Below, in pieces: positions 14,043 to 16,628 of a DNA stretch of 16,628 bases (its first letter is position 1; every line of letters begins with the position of its first letter). Under the pieces are notes generated by a model that had not been told where the DNA came from, searched no databases, and saw nothing but the letters and a program-made list of their open reading frames with translations. The stretch is from the NCBI GenBank assembly GCA_002472275.1, contig DKRQ01000024.1, forward strand, positions 1-16,628. Reading direction: 5' to 3'. This DNA is from Caryophanales bacterium UBA7278. Lineage in GTDB: Bacteria > Bacillota_I > Bacilli_A > RFN20 > CAG-826. The translations under genes and the position numbers were made by a program.

Positions 14043-14063
14043 GGGGGTTCCTCCCATGGAACC
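14040..14063 (-). promoter_or_regulatory. Alternative hairpins over the XRE-MNT start codon
   Basis: Two overlapping hairpins are possible in the mRNA. One pairs GGTTCC with GGAACC (forward 14058-14063/14046-14051, perfect) and the other pairs CATGGGAG with CCCCCATG (forward 14051-14058/14040-14047, one mismatch), hiding both the GGGAGG and the ATG. They cannot form together. Confidence 0.5.
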
Positions 14064-14249
14064 ATAGCACAATTGTCCTCTATTTGAAATCGAATAAGGC
14101 CATTTTGTCCTTTCTATTGATTCAACCAAGGCCATTGTGCTGAGTAGCCTCATCTCGGCCGCCTCCGAATCGACCGTTCTTTTTTGTGTCATGTTTAACA
14201 CCTCCGCCTATATATAGGGAGGAAGAGGGCCAAAAAGTGATTTGAGCAT

Positions 14250-14274
14250 GAAAAAAGCCTCCGCGAGGGGGGCT
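14250..14274 (-). terminator. Intrinsic terminator in the leader of the XRE-MNT gene
   Basis: On the minus strand AGCCCCC and GGAGGCT pair (forward 14256-14262/14268-14274, one G-T pair) followed by TTTTTT. It lies about 50 nt before the upstream ribosome site at 14201-14205, the layout of a transcription attenuator. Confidence 0.8.
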
Positions 14275-14341
14275 AGATTCCAACGGGTTTCCCCTATGGC
14301 CCAGGCGACGAAGCAGCTTCATTTCGATGCGCCGGGAGACC
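14275..14341 (-). ncRNA. Candidate structured leader or small RNA before XRE-MNT
   Basis: The 504-bp gap 14043-14546 has no convincing gene. On the minus strand it holds a TATAAT promoter, this folded segment and the terminator. Elements: CCCGGCG pairing with CGCCTGGG with one bulged base (forward 14330-14336/14300-14307), an inner GAAG/CTTC hairpin (14310-14320), and a GGG-GAAA-CCC hairpin with a GNRA tetraloop (14285-14294). The AGGGG at its edge could instead pair with the CCCCT of the terminator, giving an antiterminator. It could be a ligand-sensing leader or an independent RNA of about 90 nt; I do not match it to a known class. The remainder, 14372-14473, shows nothing recognisable. Confidence 0.45.
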
Positions 14342-14342
14342 G

Positions 14343-14371
14343 ATTATAGAAGGTCGGGACCCCTAAGGGAA
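14343..14371 (-). promoter_or_regulatory. Promoter of the structured leader upstream of XRE-MNT
   Basis: On the minus strand a perfect TATAAT (forward 14343-14348) follows TTCCCT (14366-14371) at 17-bp spacing. The expected start, 14336-14341, coincides with the first base of the leader's outer helix. Confidence 0.55.
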
Positions 14372-14473
14372 TAGCAAAAACCTTACAGTGTCCAAATAGA
14401 AGGCCAACTCAAGCCGAAGATACCGCCCTGCCCTTCCGAAAAGAATTTCTTTTCCTTTCACGATGCTTTTCTA

Positions 14474-14502
14474 TTGTTAATTAAACTTAACTTTATTATT
14501 AT
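14474..14502 (+). promoter_or_regulatory. ZIP gene promoter with inverted-repeat operator candidate
   Basis: TTGTTA (14474-14479), 17 bp, TATTAT (14497-14502). Within it GTTAA-TTAAAC-TTAAC (14476-14491) is an inverted repeat overlapping the -35 box and spacer, placed as expected for a metalloregulator of the Zur/AdcR/MntR kind. Which regulator binds is unknown. Confidence 0.6.
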
Positions 14503-14507
14503 CTAGG

Positions 14508-14532
14508 GCTTCCAAGGTTTACCTTGCGAAGC
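14508..14532 (+). promoter_or_regulatory. 5' hairpin in the ZIP mRNA
   Basis: GCTTC-C-AAGGT-TT-ACCTT-GC-GAAGC folds as a two-part stem at the very 5' end of the predicted transcript, ending just before the ribosome site. It may protect the mRNA from decay. Confidence 0.45.
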
Positions 14533-14546
14533 GGAAAGGAGTCATT

Positions 14547-15341
14547 ATGCCTGAATATGCCTATCCCCTAATCGGAATCCCCCTGATCTTCGTCTGCACG
14601 AGTTTAGGCGCCGCGTTCGTCTATTTCCTCCGCGGTAAAGAAATCTCGCCTAGGCTCAGCAAGATCTTCACGGGCTTCGCGGCCGGGGTCATGCTCTCGG
14701 CCTCCTTCTTCTCCCTCATTAAGCCCGCCCTCGAATCCGAGGCCACCTATATGCCGACCTGGGTCATCGTGATGATCTCGATCGTCCTAGGCGCCGGATT
14801 CCTCTGGCTCATCGATAAGCTGGTTCCCCATTTCCACGCGAGTGAAAACCAAGAGGAAGGTCTAAGGACCAAATCCATGTCCAAGACCTCCAAGATGTTC
14901 CTCGCCGTCACGATCCATAACGTCCCCGAAGGACTATCGGTCGGCATCGGATTCGGGGTGGCTTTGACCCAAGGGAATAACGCCGCCCTTTTGGTGGGTG
15001 CTCTGCTATTATCGATTGGCATTGGATTGCAGAACATCCCCGAAGGGGCGGTCGTCTCCTTGCCGATCAAGGCCGAGACCGGTTCCTCCCACAAAGCGTT
15101 CCTATTTGGCATGCTTTCGGGCGCGGTCGAGCCGATCGCCGCGGTCATCGGGTTATTCCTAGCCATGCAGATCCAAGGGATCATGCCCTGGGCCCTCGCC
15201 TTCGCCGCGGGCTGCATGATCTACGTCGTCGCGGAGGAGATGATCCCCGAGATGAGCGGGGAGGGCCACGACCATTATGGGGTCTGGTCCTTCATCCTAG
15301 GCTTCGTCATCATGCTTTCTTTGGATTGCATCCAATTCTAA
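14547..15341 (+). CDS. ZIP-family divalent metal transporter
   Basis: Inner-membrane importer of Zn2+ or related divalent metals (264 residues, normal for bacterial ZIPs). About eight helices are seen. The metal path motifs are present: HNVPEG in helix 4 (His124, Asn125, Glu128) and QNIPEG in helix 5 (Gln162, Asn163, Glu166), the latter with Gln where many members have His, as in the GufA branch. The cytosolic loop after helix 3 carries HFH (95-97), and GAVEP (192-196) and AEEMIPE (229-235) are also family-typical. AAAGGAG lies 5 nt before the ATG. It is a single gene with an inverted repeat in its promoter, suggesting repression by a metal sensor. The substrate, Zn versus Mn or Fe, cannot be fixed from sequence. 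Confidence 0.94.
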   Translation: MPEYAYPLIGIPLIFVCTSLGAAFVYFLRGKEISPRLSKIFTGFAAGVMLSASFFSLIKPALESEATYMPTWVIVMISIVLGAGFLWLIDKLVPHFHASENQEEGLRTKSMSKTSKMFLAVTIHNVPEGLSVGIGFGVALTQGNNAALLVGALLLSIGIGLQNIPEGAVVSLPIKAETGSSHKAFLFGMLSGAVEPIAAVIGLFLAMQIQGIMPWALAFAAGCMIYVVAEEMIPEMSGEGHDHYGVWSFILGFVIMLSLDCIQF

Positions 15342-15388
15342 AAAGAGGCAAAGATTGTTAACTCCGTCCCGTTTTTTGCCCCAGTTTC

Positions 15389-15418
15389 TTGTCCCCATAT
15401 TGATAAATAGGTCATAAT
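15389..15418 (+). promoter_or_regulatory. Promoter of the lipoprotein operon
   Basis: TTGTCC (15389-15394) and CATAAT (15413-15418) are 18 bp apart, giving a leader of about 35 nt before the first lipoprotein gene. Confidence 0.45.
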
Positions 15419-15458
15419 TGGCTAACAAACTTATCGTTTGTCCAAAAAGGAGACCAAT

Positions 15459-16037
15459 ATGAAAAGGAAATTCCTCCCATTCGCCCTTGCCGCGTTGACC
15501 CTCGCCTCCTGCGGCGGTCAGCCCGCTTCTTCGTCTCATCCTACCGGACTTTCCACCTCGGAGTCCCACCCGACTGGCCTTTCCACCTCGGAGTCCCAGC
15601 CGACCGGACTATCCACTTCGAGTGAGCCCGCCCTAAGCTGGGTCTACCTAGACTTCCTCCAGGGCGAGAAGCCGCTGCGCATCGATGTCCTCGGCGTCGA
15701 TTCCGACATCCATATTTCCTATGGAAATGCCGCTCTCTCCTCGCAAATCAACAATCTGACCCTCAATGACTCCGCAAGGCTAAGCGCCACCGGCTCCGCC
15801 ACCGCGGATAAGACCTTCAACGCCATCATCGTCAAAGAAGGCCAAGGTTGGGCCGGCATCGACCTCAAGCCCGGCATCGAAGGCGATAAGATCGTTGAGT
15901 TCTTCACCGAGGTCATCGACGACACCCTCGTCGGCGCCTCCCGCGCCTATGTCGCCTTCTCCATGGGCCCCGCTCAATGGACCAAAAACCTTAACGCGAC
16001 CATGGATACCTACATCCAGTCCCGCCTTAACGCATAA
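15459..16037 (+). CDS. Small lipoprotein with tandem Ser/Thr-rich repeats
   Basis: A 192-residue predicted lipoprotein. The signal peptide MKRKFLPFALAALTLASC ends in the lipobox LASC, so Cys18 would be lipidated and the protein held on the outer face of the membrane. After it come three 10-residue repeats of the form [HQ]PTGLSTSES (about residues 27-56), a flexible spacer, and then a globular domain of about 130 residues that I do not recognise (WVYLDFLQGEKPLRIDVLG near its start, AYVAFSMGPAQWTKNL near its end). The start chosen is the ATG behind AAGGAG; the frame opens slightly earlier at a TTG (15438) that has no ribosome site. Followed 11 nt later by a second lipoprotein gene with its own GGAG. 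No function is assigned. Confidence 0.85.
   Translation: MKRKFLPFALAALTLASCGGQPASSSHPTGLSTSESHPTGLSTSESQPTGLSTSSEPALSWVYLDFLQGEKPLRIDVLGVDSDIHISYGNAALSSQINNLTLNDSARLSATGSATADKTFNAIIVKEGQGWAGIDLKPGIEGDKIVEFFTEVIDDTLVGASRAYVAFSMGPAQWTKNLNATMDTYIQSRLNA
15537..15626 (+). repeat. Three tandem 30-bp repeats inside the lipoprotein gene
   Basis: Units 15537-15566, 15567-15596 and 15597-15626 encode [HQ]PTGLSTSES-type decapeptides (the third ends slightly differently). They differ at several third-codon positions, so copy number may vary between strains but the array is not freshly duplicated. Confidence 0.9.
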
Positions 16038-16048
16038 GGAGAAAAACA

Positions 16049-16456
16049 ATGAAAAAACTATTCCTTCCCCTACTGATGGCCGCCACCCTCGGCCTCACCG
16101 GCTGCGGCCTTGAGGGATCCATGTCCTCGGGCTCGATGAAAAATAACCTCAGTAGCGCCGGCTACACCAAAGTCGAAGTCATGTCCAGGGACGAGGCCAA
16201 AGCCCGCGTTGAAGGCATCACCTGGAACGTCAACATCACCGACGCCCTTTACTGCGCCGAAAACAACCAAGTGATCCTCGCCTTCTTCTGCTCCAACATC
16301 GCAGACGCAGAGAAGTTCCTCAACGAGAACATCGCCGTCATGGCGAGATTCGCCGAAAGGGTCAGCGAGAACCCCAAGACCGGCATGCACAATAACGTCG
16401 CCTACGCCGGTAGCGTGAGCATCGTCAAAGCGGCCGGCATCCCCATCGCTGGTTGA
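16049..16456 (+). CDS. Small lipoprotein, unknown function
   Basis: A 135-residue predicted lipoprotein. The signal peptide MKKLFLPLLMAATLGLTGC ends in the lipobox LTGC (Cys19), followed by a short Ser/Gly/Met linker and a compact alpha/beta domain of about 105 residues (from NNLSSAGYTKVEVMSRDEAKARVEG to SIVKAAGIP). It contains two Cys residues (in ALYCAEN and AFFCSN) that could bond outside the cell. I do not recognise the domain. GGAG lies 7 nt before the ATG, and the gene starts 11 nt after the preceding lipoprotein, so they form an operon and may act together at the membrane surface. Transcription probably ends in the inverted repeat at 16471-16527. Confidence 0.85.
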   Translation: MKKLFLPLLMAATLGLTGCGLEGSMSSGSMKNNLSSAGYTKVEVMSRDEAKARVEGITWNVNITDALYCAENNQVILAFFCSNIADAEKFLNENIAVMARFAERVSENPKTGMHNNVAYAGSVSIVKAAGIPIAG

Positions 16457-16470
16457 TCAAACCGCCATCT

Positions 16471-16527
16471 AAAAGGGGCTGTTCGAAAACTCATGAAATA
16501 AAATGAGCAAAAAAGGACGCCCCTTTT
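16471..16527 (+). terminator. Inverted repeat acting as terminator, possibly an IS end
   Basis: AAAAGGGGC (16471-16479) and GCCCCTTTT (16519-16527) are perfect 9-bp arms, with an inner CTCAT/ATGAG hairpin (16490-16507), followed by a GT-rich stretch. It follows the second lipoprotein gene. The GGGGCTGTTCGAAAAC start resembles the terminal repeats of IS1182-like elements, which often double as terminators. Confidence 0.5.
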
Positions 16528-16628
16528 GTTGTGGTTTCTTGTTGTGAGTTAACGAACAATCTTAGATTGTTCGAAAACCTATTTGCCTATGTTTTCTTTC
16601 ATTTCGCGCGAGTTTTCATAGTAAACGC
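16475..16628 (-). mobile_element. Possible right end of an insertion sequence, cut by the window edge
   Basis: From 16475 the sequence has a GGGGCTGTTCGAAAAC terminus, a second TGTTCGAAAAC copy at 16568-16578 and a perfect 10-bp-arm hairpin (CGAACAATCT, T, AGATTGTTCG; 16553-16573). On the minus strand an open frame enters from the window edge and ends at a TGA (16599-16601) after AFTMKTRAK, which could be a transposase C-terminus. With only nine residues the identification is weak. Confidence 0.3.

Noticed and set aside
14122..14322. Minus-strand ORF of 66 codons upstream of XRE-MNT
   Set aside because: It reads through an intrinsic terminator, has no ribosome site and looks like translated structured RNA.
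14300..14336. Resemblance of CGCCTGGGC to the 3' motif of the ZTP (pfl) riboswitch
   Set aside because: Only this one short motif matches; the other conserved ZTP segments are missing and the motif pairs with an upstream strand here.
15537..15626. Possible CRISPR-like array
   Set aside because: The three 30-bp units are directly adjacent without spacers, in frame, and encode a lipoprotein linker.

Overview
The window looks like chromosomal DNA of a Firmicutes (Bacilli-type) bacterium, possibly one of the uncultured gut Erysipelotrichales/RFN20-like lineages. This rests on GGAGG-type ribosome binding sites, lipoproteins with short Ser/Thr linkers, an ECF-transporter S component, a PTS_EIIC_2 membrane protein, a YunG-family protein, and a very large signal-peptide surface protein. 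TGA is used as a stop in several genes and Trp is read from TGG, so the genetic code appears standard and not the Mycoplasma code. The lineage is an inference; no rRNA or marker gene is present.

Layout, left to right. 14-2520 (minus): an MscS-type channel, then a two-gene operon of an orphan PTS EIIC-like protein and a small HMA (copper-chaperone-like) protein, with a terminator between the operon and mscS. 2661-3902 (plus): a YunG-family protein, a tRNA-Arg(ACG) with its own promoter and terminator, and an ECF S component whose TATAAT box lies almost on its start codon. 3888-4621 (minus): a DUF2442-XRE regulator behind a two-helix membrane protein. 4767-7077 (plus): a two-gene ABC exporter-type operon with a 14-bp palindrome in its promoter. 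7126-9657: MgtC/SapB protein (minus), a probable structured non-coding RNA (plus, about 8020-8143) and a Cache-HAMP-GGDEF diguanylate cyclase (minus). 9812-12796 (minus): a free-standing protein with three NUMOD1/IENR1-like repeats, behind a 780-residue surface protein. 13062-14348 (minus): a flavin-reductase-family protein, then an XRE-MNT nucleotidyltransferase that sits behind a promoter, a structured leader and an intrinsic terminator. 14474-15341 (plus): a ZIP metal transporter with a palindrome in its promoter. 15459-16456 (plus): two small lipoproteins in an operon. 16471-16628: inverted repeats resembling the end of an insertion sequence.

Functionally the region is a patchwork of small housekeeping and envelope units (osmotic release, metal and vitamin uptake, export, c-di-GMP signalling) and not one pathway. 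No complete defence or biosynthetic system is evident. The most unusual parts are RNA- and regulation-level: the tandemly built RNA at 8020-8143, the attenuator-like leader of the XRE-MNT gene with two good in-frame starts and alternative hairpins over the second one, the orphan triple-NUMOD1 protein with a palindrome over its ribosome binding site, and several membrane-transport genes that seem to be transcribed with little or no leader.
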